NCBI GenBank assembly: GCA_041660925.1
Contig: JBAZVI010000007.1
Location: forward strand, 204,859 to 268,858
DNA: 64,000 nucleotides
Source: Elusimicrobiota bacterium
GTDB taxonomy: Bacteria > Elusimicrobiota > Elusimicrobia > UBA1565
Reading direction: 5' to 3'
The notes beneath the pieces were generated by a model. It did no database searches. It was not told where the DNA came from and worked only from the letters and a program-made list of their open reading frames with translations. The position numbers and the translations under genes are program-made. Shown here piece after piece: positions 50,997 through 60,200 of the stretch (its first letter is position 1; every line of letters begins with the position of its first letter).

Positions 50997-51031
50997 AAAA
51001 GAGCAGGGGAGGCCCGTTTCCAGGCCTCCCC
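50997..51031 (-). terminator. Intrinsic terminator of the TPM-lemA operon
   Basis: Minus strand: GGGGAGGCC, 8-base loop, GGCCTCCCC, then TGCTCTTTTCTC. A second hairpin just upstream (GTTCACCCTC-CC-GAGGGTGAAC, 51041-51062) lies between it and the lemA stop. Confidence 0.8.
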
Positions 51032-51072
51032 GGACCGGCTGTTCACCCTCCCGAGGGTGAACGAATGGGCGT

Positions 51073-51642
51073 TTAAAACTCCACCTTGACGGCCTTCTTG
51101 GCCTCTTTCTCGGCCTCGAAGTACTCCTCGTTCTTCTGGAAGCCGAACATCCCCGCGATCAGGACGGTCGGGAAGCGGCGGACCGCCACGTTGTACTCGC
51201 GCAGGGTCTCGTTGTAGCTGCGCCGCTCGACCGCGATGCGGTTCTCGGTCCCGGAGAGCTCATCTTGCAGCGCCATGAAGTTCTGGTTGGCCTTCAGGTC
51301 CGGATATCTCTCGATGACGACCATCAGCCGCGAGAGCACCCCGTCGAGCTCGCCGGCGGTCTTCATCTTGTCGGTCCGGCTCTTGGCTTCGCCCCACTGG
51401 CTGCGCAGGCGCGTCACCTCTTCCAGGACGCCCTTCTCGTGCTTCGCGTAGCCCTTCACGGTGTTCACGAGGTTCGGGATGAGGTCGAAGCGCCGCTGGA
51501 GCACGTTCTCGACCTGGCCCCACGCGCTCTTGACGCCTTCCTGCCGGGCGACGAGCCCGTTGTAGGCCCCGGCCGCCCACACCCCGACCGCGAGGATGAG
51601 CGCGCAGATGCTTCCGAGCACGATCCATGTCGTCTTATTCAT
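51073..51642 (-). CDS. lemA: LemA family protein
   Basis: 189 residues. N-terminal membrane helix (IVLGSICALILAVGVWAAGAYN) then the LemA helical domain: ENVLQRRFDLIPNLVNTVKGYAKHE, YPDLKANQNFMALQDELSGTENRIAVERR and YNVAVRRFPTVLIAGMFGF, all hallmark segments. Its partner gene in most genomes is a TPM-domain protein, as here (56 bases upstream). AAGGAGGG precedes the ATG. The exact role of LemA proteins is unsettled; they are membrane-associated coiled-coil proteins of the envelope. Confidence 0.95.
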   Translation of the reverse strand: MNKTTWIVLGSICALILAVGVWAAGAYNGLVARQEGVKSAWGQVENVLQRRFDLIPNLVNTVKGYAKHEKGVLEEVTRLRSQWGEAKSRTDKMKTAGELDGVLSRLMVVIERYPDLKANQNFMALQDELSGTENRIAVERRSYNETLREYNVAVRRFPTVLIAGMFGFQKNEEYFEAEKEAKKAVKVEF

Positions 51643-51698
51643 AGTCTCCCTCCTTGGATATCCTTTCTTGACCCGCGAGGATGCGCGTCATCCCTCGC

Positions 51699-52430
51699 CT
51701 ACCAGCTCGCGGAGGCGCCTCCGCCTCCGGAACTCCCGCCGCCGAAACCGCCGAAACCGCCTCCGCCCGAGAATCCTCCGCCGCCCCAGCCGCCGCCGCC
51801 GTATCCTCCGCCGTAGAAACCGCCTCGCCGTCCGAACCCGGAGGCGCGTCCGGAGCGAGAGCCGAAGAGGACGACCGCGCATATCACGGGAATGATGAAA
51901 AGCAGGATGCCCATGGGCCGCGGCCCCTCCCCCTCCGGCGCGCGCGGTAGAGTCTGTCCCGAGAGAACCGTCAGCACTCCCTCGACGGCGTCGCTCACGC
52001 CCGGGCCGTAGCGCCCTTCCCTCAGATGAGGGACCAGGCGCTCGCGCAGGATGCGCCCGCAGAGCGCGTCGGGGAGCATCCCCTCGGCCCCGTAGCCGGC
52101 CTCGATGCGCGCCTTGCGGTCCTTGACCGCGAGGAGCAGCAGCACGCCCGTGTCGCCCTTGCGCCCCACCCCCCACTTGCGGAAGAGGAGGTTGGCGAAG
52201 GTCTCTACGTCGTAGCCCTGAAGGTCGCCGACGACGGCGACGGAGACCTGGAAGCCGCGTTCGCGGTCGAAGGCCTTCAGCCGGGCCTCGAGCCGGGCGG
52301 AGGTCTCCCCATCCAGGACCCCCGCGAAATCGCTGACGAAGCCGCGCGGCTCAGGCAGGTCGGGCCCCGCGCCGGACGCGGGAAGCGCGGCGAGGAGGGC
52401 GAGCAGGGCGGCGCGGAAGAGGCCTCTCAT
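51699..52430 (-). CDS. TPM-domain (YgcG-type) membrane protein
   Basis: 243 residues. Signal peptide (AALLALLAALPASGAG), TPM/TLP18.3 domain at about 30-150 (GFVSDFAGVLDGETSARLEARL, QVSVAVVGDLQGYDVETFANLLFRKWGVG, GVLLLLAVKDRKARIEAGYG), one C-terminal helix (ILLFIIPVICAVVLFG) and a tail made almost only of Gly, Phe, Tyr, Trp and Ser. Standard partner of LemA. TATAAT ends eight bases before the ATG. Confidence 0.95.
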   Translation of the reverse strand: MRGLFRAALLALLAALPASGAGPDLPEPRGFVSDFAGVLDGETSARLEARLKAFDRERGFQVSVAVVGDLQGYDVETFANLLFRKWGVGRKGDTGVLLLLAVKDRKARIEAGYGAEGMLPDALCGRILRERLVPHLREGRYGPGVSDAVEGVLTVLSGQTLPRAPEGEGPRPMGILLFIIPVICAVVLFGSRSGRASGFGRRGGFYGGGYGGGGWGGGGFSGGGGFGGFGGGSSGGGGASASW

Positions 52431-52438
52431 GGGCTCGG

Positions 52439-52466
52439 ATTATAGCGAATGCGGCCGTGCTATACT
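52439..52466. promoter_or_regulatory. Divergent -10 boxes of the TPM gene and the cold-shock gene
   Basis: Minus strand TATAAT (52439-52444), eight bases before the TPM ATG: leaderless. Plus strand TATACT (52461-52466), leaving a leader of about 50 bases before the cold-shock ATG. Confidence 0.65.
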
Positions 52467-52523
52467 TTCCTCGACGGGAGCCCGACGACGAGGGCTCGAA
52501 CGATGAGCGATCGGAAGGTCCAC

Positions 52524-52727
52524 ATGCCCACCGGGAAAGTGAAGTGGTTCAACGACCAGAAGGGGTTCGGCTTCATCACCCCCGACGACGGGTCCCGCGA
52601 CCTGTTCGTGCATTACACGGCCGTCACGGCGGAGGGCTTCAAGTCCCTGGCCGAGAACATGGCCGTGGAGTACGAGGTCGAGCAGTCCGACAAAGGACCG
52701 CGCGCCGCCAAAGTCCGAAAGATATAA
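52524..52727 (+). CDS. Cold-shock protein (CspA family)
   Basis: 67 residues from the ATG at 52524, chosen because GGAAGG lies upstream and the family starts with M-x-x-GKVKWFN. An upstream in-frame ATG at 52503 would add seven residues. RNP1 (KGFGFITPDDG) and RNP2-like (LFVHYTAV) motifs are intact; single OB fold, nucleic-acid chaperone. The leader of about 50 bases could fold, as in other cold-shock genes. A large two-part hairpin follows. Confidence 0.95.
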   Translation: MPTGKVKWFNDQKGFGFITPDDGSRDLFVHYTAVTAEGFKSLAENMAVEYEVEQSDKGPRAAKVRKI

Positions 52728-52730
52728 CCC

Positions 52731-52789
52731 GAAAATCGGCGCACGTTCTTTCCCCCCGAAAAGGGGAGCGCTCCTTTGCGCCGATTTTC
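52731..52789 (+). terminator. Long forked hairpin after the cold-shock gene
   Basis: GAAAATCGGCGCA (52731-52743) pairs perfectly with TGCGCCGATTTTC (52777-52789), enclosing 33 bases that contain a CCCC-GAAAA-GGGG inner stem. The 3' arm ends in GATTTTC, so it can act as a terminator, but it is longer than usual and could also protect the mRNA. Confidence 0.65.
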
Positions 52790-52833
52790 AGGTTCTCCGT
52801 CTGCTTGCCGGATGATATTTGCAGCAGACCCCG

Positions 52834-52864
52834 GTCCGGGAATCCCCGTCAGGGATTCCCGGAC
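52834..52864. repeat. GGGAATC-type palindrome, copy 3
   Basis: GTCCGGGAATCCC (52834-52846), CGTCA loop, GGGATTCCCGGAC (52852-52864): perfect 13-bp stem overlapping the stop codon of the convergent Mur ligase gene. Longest member of the family also seen at 2543-2567 and 23764-23785. Confidence 0.75.
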
Positions 52865-54210
52865 AGAGCCGCGAGGATGCTGCGGGCGAAGTCGCTCAGG
52901 CTCGGGTCCCGCGCGCCCATGACCAGCACGAGGTCCCCCTCCAGGGCCTCGGCGGCGACGGCCGCCGGGATGTCGGCGCGCTCGGGGACGAAGGCGGCCG
53001 TGCGGCCGCGCGCGGCGACGGCCTTCACGATATGCTCCGAGGAGATGTCCTTCACCGCGGTGCCGCCGGCGTAGTAGATCTCCGGCATCCAGAGCCGGTC
53101 CTCCGGGCCCAGCGCGCTCGCAAAGACCTCGATGAGCTCGTCCTTGACGAAGCGGGTCGGGGCGAAGCCGTGGGGCTGATAGACGGCGAGCACGCGGCGG
53201 CCGCCGAGCTTGGCCGCCGTGATGGCGGCGCGCGCCTTGTCGGGGTTGTGCGCGTAATCATCGACGACGCTCACCCCGCGCGCGGTCCCCAGGCGCTCGA
53301 AACGGCGCTGGACCCCGCGATAGCCGGCGAGCGCGGCGGCCGCGTCCTTGAGCTGGATGCCCGCCTCGAGACAGACGGCGGCGGCGGCGAGCGCGTTCTC
53401 GGCGTTGTGTCGGCCGTCGACGGGAAGTTCGAAGGAGGCCCCGCCGGCCTTGAAGGCGACGCGCCCGGGCTCGAGGACGAGGTCCGTCGCGCGCACCGCG
53501 CAGCCCTCCGAGAAGCCGAAGGTCGTCGCGTGCGGGCGGAACTCGGCGAGCAGCGGCGCGTCGCCGTGGACGACGAAGCGGGCGCAGGAGGCCCGGAAGG
53601 TCCGGAACATCTCGAGGAGCACGGAGAGCTCCTTGTGGTCGCGGCCGACGCTGAGCAGCGCGCCGAGCCAGGGCTTGTAGCGCACCAGCGAGCCGTCGCT
53701 CTCGTCGGCCTCGAGGACGAGGAGGTCGGAGCTCCCCCGCGCCGCGTTGCCGACGAACCCGCGGCTCTCGAGCAGGCGCAGGCCGCCGCCGGTGATGACC
53801 GAGGGAGAGCGCTTGCAGCCGTCGAGGATCTCGAAGACCATCGCGACGACCGAGGACTTCCCGCTCGTCCCGGTCACGGCGAGCGCGCGATGGGCGCTGA
53901 CCTGCTCGGAGAGGAAGTCGGCCCGGTGGATGACCGGAAGGCCGAGCGCGCGGGCCCGGGCCAGGTCGGGGTTGCTCTCCTCGATGGCCGTCGAGAGCAC
54001 CACCCGCGCGGTGCGCTCGTCGATGCCGCTGCCGTCCTGGGGGAAGAGCCGGATGCCGAGGGCCTCGAACTTCAGGCGCGTCGCGGCGAGCTGGCCCTGG
54101 TCGAGGTAGCGGTCGGAACCGGTGGCCGTGCCGTCGCCGAACGCGTGGAACTGCGCCAACGCGCTCATGCCCTGGCCCAGCGCCCCGACGAAATGGATCT
54201 TCTCGCTCAT
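52849..54210 (-). CDS. Mur ligase family protein (MurC/Mpl-like)
   Basis: 453 residues from the ATG at 54210; an ATG five codons upstream lies inside the -10 box (TAGAAT, 54224-54229). MurC/Mpl layout: Rossmann start KIHFVGALGQGMSAL, ATP loop VTGTSGKSSVVAMVF (Ser replaces the usual His and Thr), LEADESDGSL, DGRHNAENALAAAAV, VDDYAHNPDKARAAI and QPHGFAPTRF. It would join an amino acid or peptide to UDP-MurNAc; Mpl recycles tripeptide, MurC adds L-Ala. The variant N-terminal and P-loop signatures make the exact substrate uncertain. It follows the alpha-2-macroglobulin gene by 19 bases. Confidence 0.88.
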   Translation of the reverse strand: MSEKIHFVGALGQGMSALAQFHAFGDGTATGSDRYLDQGQLAATRLKFEALGIRLFPQDGSGIDERTARVVLSTAIEESNPDLARARALGLPVIHRADFLSEQVSAHRALAVTGTSGKSSVVAMVFEILDGCKRSPSVITGGGLRLLESRGFVGNAARGSSDLLVLEADESDGSLVRYKPWLGALLSVGRDHKELSVLLEMFRTFRASCARFVVHGDAPLLAEFRPHATTFGFSEGCAVRATDLVLEPGRVAFKAGGASFELPVDGRHNAENALAAAAVCLEAGIQLKDAAAALAGYRGVQRRFERLGTARGVSVVDDYAHNPDKARAAITAAKLGGRRVLAVYQPHGFAPTRFVKDELIEVFASALGPEDRLWMPEIYYAGGTAVKDISSEHIVKAVAARGRTAAFVPERADIPAAVAAEALEGDLVLVMGARDPSLSDFARSILAALSGNP

Positions 54211-54229
54211 TTGCGCGCCGCGCATTCTA

Positions 54230-57200
54230 TCATTGAACCACTTCGATCTCGAAGCCGGCCGAGTGCGCGGCGAACTCGGGAGCGTACATGGATTGCAGCT
54301 GCGCCGCCCCGACGCGGTAGCGCCCGGGCGTCGTGGGCCGCATGCGGTACTTGAGGATGTACTCCCCGTGCGGCAGCCAGGAGATGAAGAAGTTGGTCAG
54401 CGAGTCCCGCGGCTCTTCATAGCGGGAAAGCCCGTCCCACTTCCACCCGGAGAGCAGCTCCTCTCCCTCGAAGCCGGCGCCGCGCGGGTCCTTGAGGTGG
54501 ACGTACTCGAACTGCGAGCGCGTCTCGATCTTCAGCTGCACCTCGATGTCGTCGCCCACGCGCACGGCCTCGCCGCTCTTGAGCGGAGTCAGCCGCCACT
54601 TCCCCCCCTCCGGGGACCCGCCCGACACCCCGGAGGACGGCGCGAGAGGAGCACGACCCGCGCGACCGCCCTCGCGCACGCGCCGATAGAAGGTCCGGCG
54701 TACGTTGAGCATCCCGGGTTCGGATTCCGCCGAGAGGGCCTCGGTGGTGTAGACGGCCGTCAGCGAGGCGAAGGCCAGCCCGGGGCCCTTCTTGCGGACC
54801 TCGGGGATCCCCGCCTTCGCCGCCTCGTCGCCGGCGCGCGACCAGCGCAGCGGGGTCTCGAGCCAGTCCTCCGGACCGACCTGGACCTCCTCGCGCACGG
54901 CTCCCCAGCGGATGGAGTAGACGTCGCCCCCGTCGAGCGCGCCGCGGGTCTTGAGCACGTCGAGCAGCGCGAAGACGGCGGCGGCGGCGGCCTTCGTGGA
55001 CTTCCACTCCGTGCCCTTGCGGTTGAAGAGCATCCACTGCACGAGGCCCGGGATGCGCGGGTCCTTCGGCTTGAGCAGCTGCAGCGTGCGGAGCATGAAG
55101 GCGTGGGTCTCCAGCGTGTCGTGGTACCAGAGCCATGACTGCTTCTCGGGCTGCCAGTAGGCGCCCGCGACCGGGTCCTCTCGGACGCCGTCCATCGCGC
55201 GCGCCAGCAGGCTTCGGGCCTTCTCCTTCTCGCCGAGGCGGTGCCAGGCCTGGGCGGCGTACGCCTTGCCCAGCTGCGTCATGGCCGCCGCATGCTTGTC
55301 GGCGAACTCGAGCCAGGCGCGCGCCATCTTCGCCGCCTGCAGGGAGGAGGGCAGGGCCCTGAGTTTCTGCGGGAAGGAGGTGACGACGTAGGACGCGTAG
55401 AGGAGCAGGGAGACCTCCCCTTCCTCGGGCTTGAGGTGCCGCGGCAGTTCGCTCATGGCGTAGCGCAGCGCGCGGTCCACGACGTCCTGCGGGGCCTCCA
55501 CGCCGTAGCGCTGGGCCTCGGCGAAGCCGGAGAGCACGAGCAGGGTGATGTAGGGGTCGGAGCGTCCTCCCGCGAACCAGGGGAAGCCGCCGTCGCCGTT
55601 CTGCGCGGCCTTCAGGCGGTCGAGCGCGTCGGCGCGCTGGACGGCCACGACCGAGGGCTCCAGCAGGTCGATGACGGGCAGGGAGGTCCGGCGGCCCTCC
55701 GCCTCGGCCATCCACGGGCTCTCCATGAGCCGCGTCACGCGCTTGGCGTCGTCCTTCTCCCAGGCCGGGCTCAGCGTCGAGCGCTTGGGGACCTTCGCTG
55801 CGGCCTTCGCGAGCGCCGGATGCCTCCGGTAGACGGCGTTCACGATGGCGAGCGGGACGTAGCGGTCGAGCGTCTGTTCGACGCACTCGTAGGGATAGCG
55901 CACGAGGTGCGGGATGCTGTTGAGCACCGCGAGCGCGAGCTGGGGGTCCACCTGGAGCTGGAGGAGCTCGTAGCGGCGCGAGGGGTCCTTCTCGGCGAGG
56001 ACCTTGAGCGCGAGGAGCTTCGTCGCGTCGCCGTCGAGTGCGGCGACGACGCTGTCGACGAGGCGCTGGCGCGAAGGCAGGACCGGCAGCTCGCGCTCCT
56101 CGGCGTCGGTCCGTCCCGGCGCGCGCGCCGTGGCTTTCACCTTGAAGTCCTTGAGCTCGCGCGGGGCCTTCACCTTCCACGCGAAGGCGCTGACGCCGTG
56201 CGCGGCGGCCTTGAAGGACCGCTCGAGCTCGGCGGGCTTGAGCCCGAAGAGCGCCTCGGCGGGCCCCTCGGGTCCCTCGAGCGCGAGCGCGACGGTCCCG
56301 ACGAGCTCTCCTTCGGTCTCGTTATGGACGACGGCCTTGAGCTCGGCGTCGTCGCCCTCGCGCAGGAAGCGCGGCATCTCGACGCGGACCATGAGCTCCT
56401 TGCGGGTCACGGTCGTCGCGCTCACGCGGCCCGACTTCACGTCGCGCGTGAGCACGCTCGCGACCGCCTTCCAGGAGGTCAGGCGCTCGGGCGCCTTGAA
56501 GGAGAACGACCCCTTCCCGGCCGCAAGGCGCAGCTGGGGCTTGTAGAAGGCCGTCTCGGAGAAGTCCTTGCGGGCGGCCACGGGAGCCGGGGAGGGCGCC
56601 GCGTCGGCGTCCGCCTTCGACTTCGACATCTCCCGATGGAGGGCGCGGCCCTCCATGGGCGCGGCGGCCGGCGCGGCCAGTTGAGGCGCCCCGCCCATCG
56701 CGGAGTCCATCTCCTGGAGCATCATGCCCTTCGCCATGCCCCCGCCGCCGCCGATGAAGCGCCCGCGATAGCCCTCGAGCCGGGCGCCGCTGAGGCGCAA
56801 TCCCGGCGGGAGCGCCTCGCGCGTCGCGCGGCCGAAAAGGTCGAGCAGGGCTTTGATCCAGCCCTTGTCGATGGGCAGCTCGACGGCGTGGCGGGTCAGC
56901 ACCGAGCCCTGGGCGCCGCCGGGCGAACCGCGCCGGGCGTAGAGCTCCGAAGGATCGACGCCTTCGTCCTTGACGTAGTACTCGAGCGAGCGGTCGAACA
57001 TGCGCACGCTGGCCTCGGCCTCGACGGGGCGTCCGTTCGCGTCCTTCGCCTCGAGCGACCAGCGCGCGCTCTGCCCCGGCTCGAGCGCCTCATCGTGGCG
57101 CAGCCGGACGCTCAGTCGCTTGTCCTTCCACGGCACGCCGAGAGCCAGGGAACCCGCGCGGGGCTTGAAGTCCTTCACGCCGAACCAGCGCACGCTCGCG

Positions 57201-60200
57201 CCGCCCTTGTGCGCGGCTCCCAGCGGGAGTTCGACGAGGCGCACCCCGCCTTCGGGGAAGACCTGACGGGAGAGGAGGCTCGAGCCGCCCCAGACCTCGA
57301 CGTGGAGCGCTCCCTGGAGCGCGTCGGAGCCGAGGAGCATGCGGACGGTCTCGCCGGCCGCGTACTCCGAACGCTCGGGCAGGGAGACGCCCGCGAGCTT
57401 GAAGGGTTGGCGCCTGGCGCGGGGATCGGCGCAGAGCAGGACCACTGACTGGCGGATCTCGCCGCCCCAGGGGTCCTCGGCGCGCAGCTTGAGCCGGTAG
57501 GCCCCCGGCTCGAGCGCTTTGAGCGCGAGGCGGACCTCTCCGGCGCCCTCGAAGCGGAGCGTCCCCTTCTGGACTTCGGCGCCGTCGGGCACGTCGCGGT
57601 AGAGCCCCTCGAGCGAAGGGCTCTCCGGGAAGCCGCCCCAGGACTCGCCGGGGTCGGCCATCGCGGGGGTCTTCTCCAGACGGACCACCGAGTAGCTCCC
57701 GCGGCCGGCGGCGTCCTTCTCATTGAGGTCGAGCAGGCGCGCGGCGACCCTGAGGGCCCGGCCGGCCGTGGCGAAGGCCGACTCGGGCGCGATGGAGAAG
57801 AGGAGCGCCGTCGCGCCCGCGGTGTACGTCCGCTCGGCGTTCAGCGTCCGCCCGCCCGCGTCGCGGGCCTCGACGCGCACGACGAAGCGCGCGGGCATGG
57901 GGTCCTTCTCGTCGGCGGAGCGCGGCTGGGGCGTGAAGGAGAAGCGGAAGCGTCCCGACGGGTCGGTCCGGGCCTGTCCGCGCAGGACCTCGGAGCGGTC
58001 CGAGCCGGAGAAGCGCCAGCTCCACCACCAGCAGAACCAGGGCCGCCAGGTCTCGCGGCTGACGACGTAGGTCACGGGCGCGTCCGGGACGGGCCCGCCG
58101 AAGTAGTACTTCGCCGCTCCCTCCACCTCGACCTCGCGGCCGAAGCGCCAGGGCCCCTTGGGGTCCGCGAGCGTCACCTCGAACTCGGGACGCTTGTACT
58201 CCTCGACGGAGAGGACGGCCCCGCCGCTGAAGGACGTCCCCTGCTCCTGGACGACCGCGGAGAGGCGCCAGTTCCCGAGCATGCGCCCGGTCGGCAGCGC
58301 GAACTCGCCGGCGAGCGTGCCGAACGAGCCGGGCTTCTTCGTGAGCGCGGCGACCTCGACCCCGTTGCCGTCGAAGAGCTGCACGCGCGCCTCGGCCGGG
58401 CCGGCGTAGGCCTTGAAGCCCTGCGGGACGCGCTGGAGCACGACGACGCGGAACTGCACCTTCTGGCCCGGGCGATAGACCGGGCGCTCCGTCTCCACGA
58501 GGAGCTGGAGGAAGGGCGGCGGAGAGAAGCCCTGCGAGACCTGATTCTGGAAGTAGGCGAAGGCCTCTCCGCTCTTGAGCAGCGGATCGACGTTCGCCCA
58601 GCTGTGCTCGTTGGGGCGCAGGCGGACGGTCATCGGCAGGGAGGCGCGGCCCGCCTCGTCGGTGCGCAGGGAGCGCCGCTCGGAGCGGTTGGCGTCGTGC
58701 GTGCGCATGAACACGTCGAGCTCGGCGCCCGTCAGCGCGCGCCCGTCGCGGCCGTCGAGCGCGTAGAGCCAGAAGGCGTCGGCGCTGCGCTCGGAGGGTC
58801 CTTCGGGACGGACGACGAGCTCTCCCTCGGGCACGGAGAGGCCCGCCGAACCGAAGAGCACGGCGTCGGTGAGGTTGAGGAAGGCGCCGACGATGAGCGC
58901 GGCGCCCCGCTCGCACGACTTCTCCGAGCAGGCGACGGCCGCGTAGAGACCGAGGCCCGCGTCGGACGCGTCCGCCTCGGTGGCCACGCTCTCGTGAAGA
59001 TCGGGCGCCTGGACGGGGACGCTCCAGGCCCGCACGGGCTTGCGGGAGGCGACGAGGTCGACGAGGAGGTCCTGCGGGAGCCAGTTGAGGACGCCGGACC
59101 AGGTCGCGTCCCCTCCCTCGAAGCGCGCGCGGGAGAGGAGGTCCTCGGGAGCGAGTCGGTAGAGCCGCAGGTGGACGGCCTTCAGGTTGCGCGTCTGGAG
59201 CCGGAACGCTCCCTTGCCCGGCGGCGGGGCCGTCCGCGTCTGCAGGGCGAGCTCGGGCCGGCGGATCTCGGCGGAGAGCCGGGCGCAGTCGTCGGCCCCC
59301 CGGCTGCGCGGAGCCAGCTTCGCGGTCTCGGCGCAGACGCGAAGGGCGTCGTCGTTGCGCCGCAGCTCGCGCAGCAGGCCGGCGGCTTCGGCACCGGCGA
59401 GGCCCTTCGCCTCGGGCGCGCGGAACTCGCGCAGCCAGCGCTCGAGCTGGGCCGCGGCCGCCGCGCGCGCGGCGGAGGGGTCGCGGAAGGGCCCGACGAG
59501 GTCGGGGTGCCGGAAGGGGATGAGGAGGCGCTCGAGACGCCAGCTCTCGGCGGCCTCCGCGCGTCCCTCGCCGCCCAGCCGCCAGGCCTCCTCGAAGAGC
59601 GCGCCGGCCTGGACGGCGGGCGCGTCGGCCGGCGAGTAGTCGGAGGGGAAATCCGTCTTGAGGAAAGGCATCGGGTCGGGCCGCGACCCTTCTTCCTGCG
59701 CCTCATCCTCGAGCAGCCAGGTGCCGAAGCGGTACGCGTAGACGTCGAGAAGGGTCGGGTAGCGGCCGCGGTCGGCGCCCTTGGCGTCGAGCCAGTACGC
59801 CTCCTCGTCGACCGTGCGTCCGGCCATGCCTTTGCGGGACATCCACAGCGCGCGGTAGGACTCCACGATCTCCGCGCGGACCTCGGAGGGAGGACGGCGG
59901 AAGGCCTCCGTCTCGCCGATGACCTCATCCTCCGGCATCGTCCCGCCGTACTGCCCGAGGAACTCCCGACCGAGCTCGGCGCGCAGCAGCCGCAGGCGCA
60001 GGCGCGAGAGGGGGTCGGCGGGCGCCTCGGCCTTGCGCAGGCGCTCGAAGGCCTCGGCCCAGCGGAAGAGCAGCGCCTCGGACTCGCAGGCGCGGTAGAG
60101 GCCCTTGAAGGCGGCCTCGCCCTCCCCTTTGGAGAGCCCGTCATAGAGCTTCAGCGCCTCCTGGTACTGTCCCGACTCGAAGAGCTTGTCGGCCTGGGCG

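Noticed and set aside
50944..50999. Promoter or small gene between lemA and the Cys-repeat gene
   Set aside because: Only a palindrome (50976-50989) and the terminators are convincing; no frame with a start signal and no aligned -35/-10 pair.
52449..52502. N-terminally extended cold-shock protein
   Set aside because: The extension covers the -10 box TATACT at 52461-52466 and the family starts at MPTGKVKWFN.
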